Origin: an uncultured Actinomycetes bacterium
GTDB lineage: Bacteria; Actinomycetota; Acidimicrobiia; Acidimicrobiales; RAAP-2
Length of the DNA: 64,000 nucleotides
Direction: 5' to 3'
Assembly: GCA_903873775.1 (NCBI GenBank)
Contig: CAIQPR010000013.1
Coordinates: 1-64,000, forward strand
Shown here: piece by piece, positions 56,041 through 64,000 of the stretch
Position numbering within the stretch: position 1 is the first letter of the stretch
Layout of the letters: the number at the start of each line of letters is the position of its first letter
The notes under the pieces: model-generated
Databases searched by the model: none
Seen by the model: the letters and a program-made list of their open reading frames with translations, nothing else
What the model was told of the DNA's origin: nothing
Made by a program: the position numbers and the translations under genes

Positions 56041-57236
56041 GAACGATCGCGGGCCTCTTCGATGAGGTACCTGATCTGGATGGCCGCGGCCGCACCTTCG
56101 CCGACCGCCGCGGCGATTTGCTTCGTCGATCCGCTGCGCACATCGCCCGCCGCGAAGACGCCGGGCAGCGACGTCTGGAACATGTGGTCGGTCGCGAGAA
56201 AACCGCGCTCGTCCGTGGCGAGCGCACCCTTCAGAAAGTCGGTGTTCGGGTCGAGTCCGATGAACACAAATGCCCCGGCCGTCGCGTGTTCCACCAGCGT
56301 GTCGCCCTGGCGAAGCGTGAGTGACGTCAGTTTTCCTGAGGCGTCGGCGTTGAATCGTTCGACCGATGTTGAGAGCAGCACGGACATCTTCGGGTGAGCG
56401 AGAACCTTGTCCTGGAGGAGTTGGCTACCGGTCAATCGATCGAGCGCTTGGACCACGGTGACGTGGTCGACGAATTGGGTCAGGAAGAGACCCTCTTCGA
56501 GGCCCGAATTGCCGCCACCGATCACGGCGAGGTCGCTCGCCCCGCGGTAGAAGGGTCCGTCGCACGTCGCGCAGAAGTGAATGCCGGCACCAATGAGGTC
56601 GGCTTCACCTTCGGCGTTGGTGCGACGATAGGTTGAACCGGTCGCGATGAGCGCCGCGGTCGCCTCAATCGTGGCGCCGGTCGAGAGCGTGACGCTGACG
56701 CGTCCGTTCTCAGAGGCAATATCCGTCACGGCGACGGCTTGCAGGATCTCCACGCCGTACCGTTCGGCCTGTCGCGTAATACGGTCGGCGAGCTCCGCGC
56801 CGCTCACGCCATCGGGGAATCCGGGGTAGTTGTCGAACTTCTCCGTGACACCGGCTTGGCCCCCAGGTGCCGACTTCTCGACAACGAGAACAGACTGGTT
56901 CTCGCGGGCGGCGTAGATCGCGGTCGTGAGTCCCGTCGGCCCCCCACCGATGATGACGAGGTCGTACATCGAGTGCTGCGCGTCGCGGGACAAACCCATC
57001 TTGTCGGCGAGTTCGTCGTTCGAGGGTTCCGCGAGGAAACTGCCGTCCGCGAAGAGGATGGTGGGAATGATGCGCTTGCCACCGTTGAGTTCTTCCACCT
57101 GCGCGGTGCGCTCGGGGTGAGCGTCCAGGTCCACCCAGGTAAAAGGAATCCGGTGGGACGACAGAAATGACTTCGAACGTCGGCAATCGGGGCACCATGA
57201 CGCGCCAATGACGGTGATCTCAGGTTCAGTGCTCAT
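56037..57236 (-). CDS. Glutaredoxin/mycoredoxin domain fused to thioredoxin reductase-like flavoprotein
   Basis: N-term VIGASWCPDCRRSKSFL...LNGGKRIIPTILFADGSFLAEPSNDEL; C-term DLVIIGGGPTGLTTAIYAARE, FCATCDGPF, AVIGGGNSGLEEG, GVFAAGDVRSGSTKQIAAAVGEGA. Confidence 0.93.
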   Translation of the reverse strand: MSTEPEITVIGASWCPDCRRSKSFLSSHRIPFTWVDLDAHPERTAQVEELNGGKRIIPTILFADGSFLAEPSNDELADKMGLSRDAQHSMYDLVIIGGGPTGLTTAIYAARENQSVLVVEKSAPGGQAGVTEKFDNYPGFPDGVSGAELADRITRQAERYGVEILQAVAVTDIASENGRVSVTLSTGATIEATAALIATGSTYRRTNAEGEADLIGAGIHFCATCDGPFYRGASDLAVIGGGNSGLEEGLFLTQFVDHVTVVQALDRLTGSQLLQDKVLAHPKMSVLLSTSVERFNADASGKLTSLTLRQGDTLVEHATAGAFVFIGLDPNTDFLKGALATDERGFLATDHMFQTSLPGVFAAGDVRSGSTKQIAAAVGEGAAAAIQIRYLIEEARDRS

Positions 57237-57352
57237 TGTTCCTCCTCGACGACACCCGCGAACTTACCGTGTGACGCGCCGTCGACCCAGCGGCGTGGGG
57301 TATCTTCACTCGAGACGGCGCTTTGGACGGCGACGAGGTCAAGGGGGACCAG

Positions 57353-58531
57353 ATGAGCGAAGGTCGAGGGCTCCTCGCCCCTGCGGGGACATCCACGACG
57401 CCAACGGTGACGTCGGAGGACGACCCGCGACGGGTGGAGATACGACGCTGGCTGAGTGACCACCCGCACCCGACGGGCCGCGACCTCGCCGACGCGGGCC
57501 TCGTCGCTCCCCATCTGCCGGCGCCGTGGGGTCGCGGGGCCGACACCGAAACACAACTCCTGATCGATGAAGAGCTCCGACGCGCGGGCGTCACGCGACC
57601 CATCAACCCCATTGGCATCGGGTGGGCCGGGCCGACGCTCGTCTACGCCGGCACCGAGGAGCAGAAGGCGCGGTGGCTCCCGCGTCTTCTGAGTGGCGAG
57701 GACTTTTGGTGTCAACTCTTTAGTGAGCCGAACGCGGGAAGCGATCTCGCGTCATTGACCACGCGCGCTGAACGAGACGGTGACGAGTGGGTTATCACCG
57801 GGCAAAAGGTGTGGACCAGCTACGCCCACATTGCCTCGTGGGGCATTCTTCTGGCGCGCACGTCGAACGAGGGTGCACCGCAAAAGGGGATTAGTTACTT
57901 CGTGTGCCCGATGGACGCACCGGGCATCACCATTCGCCCTCTGGTCGACATGACGGGCGATCACGCCTTTAACGAAGTATTTCTCGACGAGGTGCGCCTG
58001 CCCGCCGATCACCTGATTGGGGAGGTGAACGACGGGTGGCGCCTCGCCAAGGTCACTCTCGGCAATGAGCGTGTGTCTCTCTCGGGCGAAGGGGCTTTGT
58101 GGGGTCGGGGCCCCACCGCGAAGGATCTCGTCGGTCTTGTGCGCGACCGCCCCGACGGCGTGAGTGCGCTCGAACGCGACGACCTCGTGCGCTGTTGGTC
58201 ACACGGGGAGATCCTGCGACTGTTGCGACTTCGGTTGCTGTCCGCGGCTCTCCAGGGAAAAGAACCCGGGCCCGAAGCGTCGGTGCGCAAAGCATTGGCC
58301 GACGACCACGGCCAAGAGGTGATGGGACTCGCGCAACGCCTCGCCGGCATGGGAGCCACGCTAGAGAATCACGGACCAATGGGACTGAGTGGCGACGAAG
58401 GTGCTGTTTGGTACCACGGCTTCCTCTACGCCCAGGCACTCACGATCGGCGGCGGCACCTCGGTTGTTCAGCGCAACATCATCGCCGAACGCGTTCTCGG
58501 ACTCCCGAAGGACGTGGCCGAGCGCCGTTAG
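57353..58531 (+). CDS. Acyl-CoA dehydrogenase
   Basis: FWCQLFSEPNAGSDLASLTTRAERDGDEWVITGQKVWTS; GGGTSVVQRNIIAERVLGLPK. Confidence 0.93.
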   Translation: MSEGRGLLAPAGTSTTPTVTSEDDPRRVEIRRWLSDHPHPTGRDLADAGLVAPHLPAPWGRGADTETQLLIDEELRRAGVTRPINPIGIGWAGPTLVYAGTEEQKARWLPRLLSGEDFWCQLFSEPNAGSDLASLTTRAERDGDEWVITGQKVWTSYAHIASWGILLARTSNEGAPQKGISYFVCPMDAPGITIRPLVDMTGDHAFNEVFLDEVRLPADHLIGEVNDGWRLAKVTLGNERVSLSGEGALWGRGPTAKDLVGLVRDRPDGVSALERDDLVRCWSHGEILRLLRLRLLSAALQGKEPGPEASVRKALADDHGQEVMGLAQRLAGMGATLENHGPMGLSGDEGAVWYHGFLYAQALTIGGGTSVVQRNIIAERVLGLPKDVAERR

Positions 58532-59868
58532 AGGTCACCACAGGGGACGTGGGCGCGCCACGGGACCGGCGTAATAGCCAACGTCGCGACGTCAGTGCTG
58601 GTTGCGCACTCGTGGCGGGCGAGAGAGATCTGCTGTTGCCACGTCGAGATGGGCCGGCGGTTCAGCAATGTTGATTGTGTGGGCAGCCACGAGATCAACA
58701 CGACGACAAAGATACCCGCCGCCACCCACCGCAGCGCTCGAACACGCTGGGTGGCCCACTGGGTCATGAGGGCGACGGCGAAGAGGAACAGCATGATGGG
58801 CACAATCGAATAGCGCGCGCTATCGGCAACCGCCTGCATGGGCGTAAGAAGCAGGTGCGGCACGCCGCGAACCGCGTAACTCAGCGCGAAGATGCCGAAA
58901 CTCCCGAGGAGGAACACCAACATCCACTCCCGTCGCCCTCCACCGAGTCGCGGAAACAACACTGCTGCCACGATCACCACCGTGACGAGGGCGACGTACG
59001 CGAACGCGTAGTGACCGTGGCGGAAGATACGTGTCGTGAGAGAAATGCCGCCGAAGGACGCCACAACCACGCGCAAGGAGTAGGCCTGCGCGATGATCTT
59101 CACGGTGGCGTGAACGCTGGTGGTTTGCTGGGCCGCGAAATCGCGCGCCATCACAATGCCCTGGAAGACGCTGCCGACGACCGCGGAAACGAGAAGGGTG
59201 AGGTCCGAGCGACCTCGCACGCGCCAGTAGCGATACGCCATCAGGGGCAGCAGCGCGAGGGCCAGAGGCGTTGAGGCGATGGTGGCGCCCACGAAAATCG
59301 CACTGAACCACTGGGCTCGTGGGGAGTCGGGTCGCCAAATCACGAGCCACGCGGCCGCGGGGACCATGAACCACTGCAAGTTGCACGTGTTGGCCAGTGA
59401 CTCCACGCGAAGAATCGGCAGCATCAAGAACGCCAGAAAGAGGAATGCTCGCAGCGATCGGGAGGTGATCAGCGACCTCGAGGCGACGTAGATCGTGGTG
59501 GCGCAAACCGCCGAAATGAATGTGCTCTCGAGTGCGACGAGATAACTGCTCCACGAGAGGGGGAACGCGGAGTTGATCCCCGCGAGGATCCGCGGGACGA
59601 GATCGCCGTAACCGTTGTAGTTCGTAAACAACGCACGAAGAAAACCGACCTCGTGTTGCTGGGTGAGGAAGATCGCTCCGTCTTCCGCCCAGAGCGTGTG
59701 CCACGCCCCGCCGTGTGCCGAGACGCGCACAAGCTCGATGATCGTGCCGACGGCGACGAGCAGGGCAATCACCCAAGGCGCCTCGACGAGTTCGGGGCGA
59801 TCACTCGGAAACACCGCCGAGGTGTGCGTGGACTCGACGGTTTCCGGGGTACTCGCCGGGGAGGTCAT
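58528..59868 (-). CDS. Polytopic membrane protein, GT-C-like, unknown function
   Basis: Multiple TM helices; WHTLWAEDGAIFLTQQ, YNGYGDLVPRILAGINSAFPL. Confidence 0.65.
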   Translation of the reverse strand: MTSPASTPETVESTHTSAVFPSDRPELVEAPWVIALLVAVGTIIELVRVSAHGGAWHTLWAEDGAIFLTQQHEVGFLRALFTNYNGYGDLVPRILAGINSAFPLSWSSYLVALESTFISAVCATTIYVASRSLITSRSLRAFLFLAFLMLPILRVESLANTCNLQWFMVPAAAWLVIWRPDSPRAQWFSAIFVGATIASTPLALALLPLMAYRYWRVRGRSDLTLLVSAVVGSVFQGIVMARDFAAQQTTSVHATVKIIAQAYSLRVVVASFGGISLTTRIFRHGHYAFAYVALVTVVIVAAVLFPRLGGGRREWMLVFLLGSFGIFALSYAVRGVPHLLLTPMQAVADSARYSIVPIMLFLFAVALMTQWATQRVRALRWVAAGIFVVVLISWLPTQSTLLNRRPISTWQQQISLARHECATSTDVATLAITPVPWRAHVPCGDL

Positions 59869-59898
59869 CTTTCCCAGCCTAGGAGATTGCGAAATTGG

Positions 59899-60417
59899 CT
59901 AGGAAGCCGGTGGCGCGAGTGGTCCCGCGTCCCCAAATCCCTGACGAATGCCCTGGCCGGCCCGTTGGCGCAACTGTTCGGGCTCAAAAAGCATCCAGTA
60001 AGCGTTGCGCGCGTGCTTGCGTGAACGCTGTTCGAATACGGACGCGAGGACGACGGGATCACTTGCTTCGTCTTCGTGCACGAAGACTTCGAGAATCGGC
60101 GTCGAGGTCAACAACTGCGCGAGCATGATGCCCTGGGCGGCTTCGTGAGCGCACTGCTTGTCAATCGGTGCGGAACCCGGCATGCCGAGGGCGACGACAA
60201 TGTCGCAGCCCTCTTTCTCAATCAGATTCTTGGCCGCCACCGCGAGGTCTTTGAAGCCCGGCACGGTCTGGGCGAGGGTGACGAAAGTCGTGCCGTAGCC
60301 CGGACACTCGCGCAACTCGGCCAATGCGGCTTCGCCCATGTTGTAACGCGCGAACATGGTGTCCACGACGCCAATGCGCTTCTTGCGGGGCTTTTTCTTC
60401 TTGTCGTTCTCGGCCAT
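59899..60417 (-). CDS. ribC: Archaeal-type riboflavin synthase
   Basis: IGVVDTMFARYNMGEAALAEL, TVPGFKDLAVAAKNLIEKEGCDIVVALGMPG, DKQCAHEAAQGIMLAQLLTSTPILEVFVHEDEA, RKHARNAYWMLFEPEQLRQRAGQGIRQGFGDAG match the archaeal RibC family as I recall it. Confidence 0.87.
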   Translation of the reverse strand: MAENDKKKKPRKKRIGVVDTMFARYNMGEAALAELRECPGYGTTFVTLAQTVPGFKDLAVAAKNLIEKEGCDIVVALGMPGSAPIDKQCAHEAAQGIMLAQLLTSTPILEVFVHEDEASDPVVLASVFEQRSRKHARNAYWMLFEPEQLRQRAGQGIRQGFGDAGPLAPPAS

Positions 60418-60418
60418 G

Positions 60419-60883
60419 TCACCCTCCAGGGATATCAGTGTAGGAGTGCTCCGTCGGTGTCCCGTCGGAGCACCACAGACGCACTTCGACACGAATGCCG
60501 TCGGCGCTGCGTATCTGCAGCAGACCGTCCGTGAGTTCCACCAGGGCGACCGGCCCGGGAGGGAGTTCCGCCACCCGACGAGCGAAAGTGTCCACGGCAC
60601 CGACAATCTCGGCGATCGTACGGACCAGCGCCCCGGTGTCGTCGGGTTCTAGGTCTCTGCGACCATCCAGAAGATCGACCGGCAGAAACGTGTCCCAGCT
60701 CACCCGTACGGGGTCGAGACCCTCCGCCCGCAGCCACAGGGCGGCGTCGTCGAGGTAGGGAAATGTTTTGAGTGAACGCGCTGATGTGCGAGGGGCCGGG
60801 CGCGGGGTGATGATGTCGTAACGCCCGTGTGCGTCTGCCCGCAGGGCGCGGCACAGGCTGTCGAGGAGCTGCGGGAATCGCAT
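60419..60883 (-). CDS. Hypothetical protein, 154 aa, directly upstream of archaeal-type riboflavin synthase
   Basis: ORF ends 2 nt before the downstream start; no family recognised (LRAEGLDPVRVSWDTFLPVDLLDGRRDL). Confidence 0.7.
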   Translation of the reverse strand: MRFPQLLDSLCRALRADAHGRYDIITPRPAPRTSARSLKTFPYLDDAALWLRAEGLDPVRVSWDTFLPVDLLDGRRDLEPDDTGALVRTIAEIVGAVDTFARRVAELPPGPVALVELTDGLLQIRSADGIRVEVRLWCSDGTPTEHSYTDIPGG

Positions 60884-60984
60884 CGAGGGACCCTAACGCG
60901 CGCGAACGTCCCGGGTCTTTTGGCACTGGGTCTCGTCCCGACGACGTTCTAGTGTGGTCGTGATACCTACGAGGGGAGTGGACC

Positions 60985-62289
60985 GTGGCGTGGGACTTTG
61001 AAACTGAGCCCGAGTTCGAAGAGCAATTGGCGTGGATGCGCGAGTTCGTGCGTGACGAGATTTTTCCGATCGAGACGCTCCGCCTTTCCTACGACGGGGT
61101 GCTCGAAGTCATCAAGCCGCTGCAGGAAGAAGTGCGACGTCGGGGCCTGTGGGCCGCGCACCTTCCCGCCGAAATGGGCGGCATGGGCTTCGGACAAGTA
61201 CGCCTCGGCTTGATGCACGAGATTCTCGGCCAGAGTCCTTATGGTCCTCTGGTCTTCGGCAACAATGCCCCGGATTCGGGTAACGCGGAATTGCTCGCGG
61301 TCGGCATGGAGATGACGGGTCGTCACGACATCAAGGAACGCTGGATGCAGCCGTTGCTTGACGGCACCATTCGCTCCGGTTTTTCCATGACCGAGCCGCA
61401 CACCGCGGGAAGCGACCCCCGCCTGCTGCAGACGACGGCCGTGCGCGACGGCGACGAGTGGGTCATCAATGGCCGCAAGTGGTACACGACGAACGGCTCC
61501 GTCGCCGACATTCTCGTCGTCATGGCCGTGACGAATCCTGACGTTCACCCGTACCAAGGTTCCTCCATGTTCGTCGTGCCCGTCACGACGCCTGGCGTCA
61601 AGATCCTGCGCGACGTGGGCGCGATGGATGATCCCCAGGTCGTCTATGGACGATTCGGCAACCACGCCGAGATCCTCTACGAGGATGTACGGATTCCTGC
61701 GGACCACCTGATCGGTCCCGAAGGCTCCGGCTTTCTTCTCGCCCAAGCGCGCCTGGGGCCCGGACGCATCCACCACTGCATGCGGTGGCTCGGTCAGTCG
61801 CAGCGGGCCTTTGACATGATGTGCGAGCGTGCGCTCAGTCGCTACACCCACGGCTCACTGTTGAGCGAGAAGCAGACGATTCAGAACTGGATCGCGGACT
61901 CCAAGGCGGAAATGCACGCGGCGCGCCTCATGACGCTGCACGCCGCCTGGAAGATGGACAAGGTCGGCGCCTCCGCCGCTCGTGTCGAAATCGCAATGAT
62001 CAAGTACTACGGCGCCACGGTGCTGCACAACGTGATCGATCGCGCCATCCAGACCTACGGATCTCTGGGTTATTCGGCGGACATGCCCCTGGAGGCGATG
62101 TACCGCGCGGCCCGCGCGGCCCGTATTTACGACGGACCTGACGAAGTGCACCGCCAGACCGTCGCGCGACACGCGCTGAAGGAGTACGCCCCGAGCGAGG
62201 TGCCGACGCAGCACATTCCCACCCGACGGGAGTCGGCGCTGGAGAAGTTCGCCGGCATCCTCGAGTTTCTCGAGGCCGAAGAGGTCTAG
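60985..62289 (+). CDS. Acyl-CoA dehydrogenase
   Basis: FSMTEPHTAGSDPRLLQTTAVRDGDEWVINGRKWYTTNG; YGSLGYSADMPLEAMYRAARAARIYDGPDEVHRQTVAR. Confidence 0.94.
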   Translation: MAWDFETEPEFEEQLAWMREFVRDEIFPIETLRLSYDGVLEVIKPLQEEVRRRGLWAAHLPAEMGGMGFGQVRLGLMHEILGQSPYGPLVFGNNAPDSGNAELLAVGMEMTGRHDIKERWMQPLLDGTIRSGFSMTEPHTAGSDPRLLQTTAVRDGDEWVINGRKWYTTNGSVADILVVMAVTNPDVHPYQGSSMFVVPVTTPGVKILRDVGAMDDPQVVYGRFGNHAEILYEDVRIPADHLIGPEGSGFLLAQARLGPGRIHHCMRWLGQSQRAFDMMCERALSRYTHGSLLSEKQTIQNWIADSKAEMHAARLMTLHAAWKMDKVGASAARVEIAMIKYYGATVLHNVIDRAIQTYGSLGYSADMPLEAMYRAARAARIYDGPDEVHRQTVARHALKEYAPSEVPTQHIPTRRESALEKFAGILEFLEAEEV

Positions 62290-63239
62290 AAGCCGAGCTC
62301 GGCGAGTCGCGCGTCGAGGTACGACACGAGAGACGCACCGTCGGCCTTCGGGTCGGCAGTGACGGTCTTTTTGGTCCGGTGAACGGGACGTTGCTCTCGA
62401 TCGAGCCACAGCCCACCGCCCACGGGCGCCGGATCCGTCGCCGCGAGCCAGACCGCACCGTCGGCACCCTGATCGGGGGTGCGCAGAAGAGGTCGCGTCA
62501 GGACGTTGAATGCCGGGAGGCTCGACGCCACCCCCGGGGTGGCCGCCCACCCTGGATGCACCGCGTAGAAGCGACGGCCACCCACCGGTTCGCGATCCTG
62601 CAGAGCGGCCACGAGAACGACCTGCGCTCGTTTGGCGCGCGCGTACGCGGTGGTGCCGCGATAGCCCTCGCGAGTGGCTTCGAGCGTGGCGAGGTCGAAA
62701 CGCTGCGTGTACATGCCGCCCGACGTCATAAAGATCACCCGTCGCTCGCGCGCCGCGTCGCTTCGTCCGAGGACGCGCGTCATCGCGTACGGCGCGAGGA
62801 CGTGGACTGCGAACGTCGTCTCGAGGCCCTGCGGCGTCGTGGTGTAGGAGCCGAGAAGTGCGCCGGCATTGTGCAGAATCACGTCCAGGCGATTGAGATG
62901 CTTGGCCTGATGGGCCAGGCGGTCCACGTCGTCGAGGTCGGAAAGATCAAAGCGCCAGGCGAGCAGTTGCTCGCCGCCTTCGCGTCGCAGTTCTTCGAGG
63001 GCGCTCTCATTGCGACCAACGGCGACGACATTGGCCCCGAGCTGGAGAAAGCGCGCAGCCGCCGCTCGTCCGAGACCCGAGGTCGCTCCCGTGACCAACA
63101 CCGTGCGACCCACCATCGAGGTGACGTCGGACCAGTCATTGCTGTGCTGACGAACGAGTGGTCCCAGTCGCGAGAAACTTCCCACGACCGTGGCTTCGAG
63201 CAGGCGATCGACGGTGCCGCGTCCGAGGGGGGTGCCCAT
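62286..63239 (-). CDS. Short-chain dehydrogenase/reductase
   Basis: GRTVLVTGATSGLGRAAAARFLQLGANVVAVGRN, LHNAGALLG, YARAKRAQ (YxxxK). Confidence 0.9.
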   Translation of the reverse strand: MGTPLGRGTVDRLLEATVVGSFSRLGPLVRQHSNDWSDVTSMVGRTVLVTGATSGLGRAAAARFLQLGANVVAVGRNESALEELRREGGEQLLAWRFDLSDLDDVDRLAHQAKHLNRLDVILHNAGALLGSYTTTPQGLETTFAVHVLAPYAMTRVLGRSDAARERRVIFMTSGGMYTQRFDLATLEATREGYRGTTAYARAKRAQVVLVAALQDREPVGGRRFYAVHPGWAATPGVASSLPAFNVLTRPLLRTPDQGADGAVWLAATDPAPVGGGLWLDREQRPVHRTKKTVTADPKADGASLVSYLDARLAELGF

Positions 63240-64000
63240 CAGCGGGGGGCGAGTCCCCGAATGGCGTCCTCAAGATCGATGCCGAACGGGATGACGGCGA
63301 GCGTCGGAATCTCGATTCCGGCGTCAATGAAGCGCTGAATGTGGTCCCGACACGCGTCGTAGGAGCCGTGGATGATGAGTTCGTCGACCAACGCATCAGG
63401 GATGACGTCGTTGGCCTTCTTGCGGTCGCCCTCGGACCAGGCGTCCCACATGGGCTGGAGAACTTCGGCGCGTCCGAGCCACTTGTGAAATTCCGCGTAG
63501 GTCGAAACCGTGAGGTACGACGAGATCATGCGTCGTGCGATGAAGCGTGCGGTGTCGGCGTCTTCGGTGGGTATCACGAAGAGTCGCGCCGCGATGGTCT
63601 TCCCCGGTCCCACTTCGGCACGGCACTGCGCGACGTCGGTGGCGGCCAACCAGTTGAGGATGGCGCCGTCCGCTTCGCGTCCGGCGAGGCGCAACATGCC
63701 GGGTCGCAGGGCGCCGAGCAGGATGGGCGGCTTGTCCGCGACCGGTCGGCTCAACTTGAAACCTTTGATCGTGAAGGTGTCGAACGTGTCGTCAATCTTT
63801 TCGCCGTCGAGCGCACGATTGATGAAGCGCAATACGTCACGCGTCTTCTTGTACGGCTCCTCGAAGGCGATGCCGTTCCATCGCTCCACGACGGGCAGAG
63901 ACGACGACCCCAGACCCATCGTGAAACGACCGGGCGCGGCTTCGGCCATCGACGCGATGGACATGGCGAGCAGGCCCGGACCTCGCGTGTACGCGGGCGT
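63239..64000 (-). CDS. LLM class (likely F420-dependent) oxidoreductase, N-terminus beyond window
   Basis: FTMGLGSSSLPVVERWNGIAFEEPYKKTRDVLRFI, GFKLSRPVADKPPILLGALRPGMLRLAGREADGAILNWL. Confidence 0.88.
   Translation of the reverse strand, partial: TPAYTRGPGLLAMSIASMAEAAPGRFTMGLGSSSLPVVERWNGIAFEEPYKKTRDVLRFINRALDGEKIDDTFDTFTIKGFKLSRPVADKPPILLGALRPGMLRLAGREADGAILNWLAATDVAQCRAEVGPGKTIAARLFVIPTEDADTARFIARRMISSYLTVSTYAEFHKWLGRAEVLQPMWDAWSEGDRKKANDVIPDALVDELIIHGSYDACRDHIQRFIDAGIEIPTLAVIPFGIDLEDAIRGLAPR

Noticed and set aside
55189-56397. 402-aa plus-strand ORF
   Set aside because: Antisense to acyl-CoA synthetase and the TrxR fusion.

Overview
High-GC actinobacterial chromosomal window, most likely from an Acidimicrobiia-like lineage (inferred from gene order and protein signatures, not proven). 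About 60 protein genes, two tRNAs, one strong terminator and one annotation-invisible 33-aa ribosomal protein gene are supported. I saw no transposase, prophage or CRISPR array. Two blocks resemble conserved actinobacterial synteny: (i) rsmI-metG-tatD-[cell-wall protein]-ksgA-ispE ... glmU-prs-rplY-pth-mfd-[SurA-like]-mazG-eno-ftsB-DUF501-ppx, and (ii) ManC-like/epimerase-cofE-cofD-glycosyltransferases-GT2-DUF5719 ... pmm-Trm112. The 3' third carries lipid catabolism and redox genes. Points most worth follow-up: a seven-gene two-component/ApbE/ferric-reductase-like/NuoF-like/ferredoxin operon inserted in the housekeeping block; a tRNA with a Leu(UAA) anticodon and Leu-type D-arm but a short class I variable loop; an archaeal-type riboflavin synthase with an unknown partner gene; a mycoredoxin-thioredoxin reductase fusion; a GlmU homolog lacking the acetyltransferase catalytic region; an RlpA-like protein at the rpfB position; and two perfect palindromic operators. 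All family calls are from reading motifs by eye; no database search was run.
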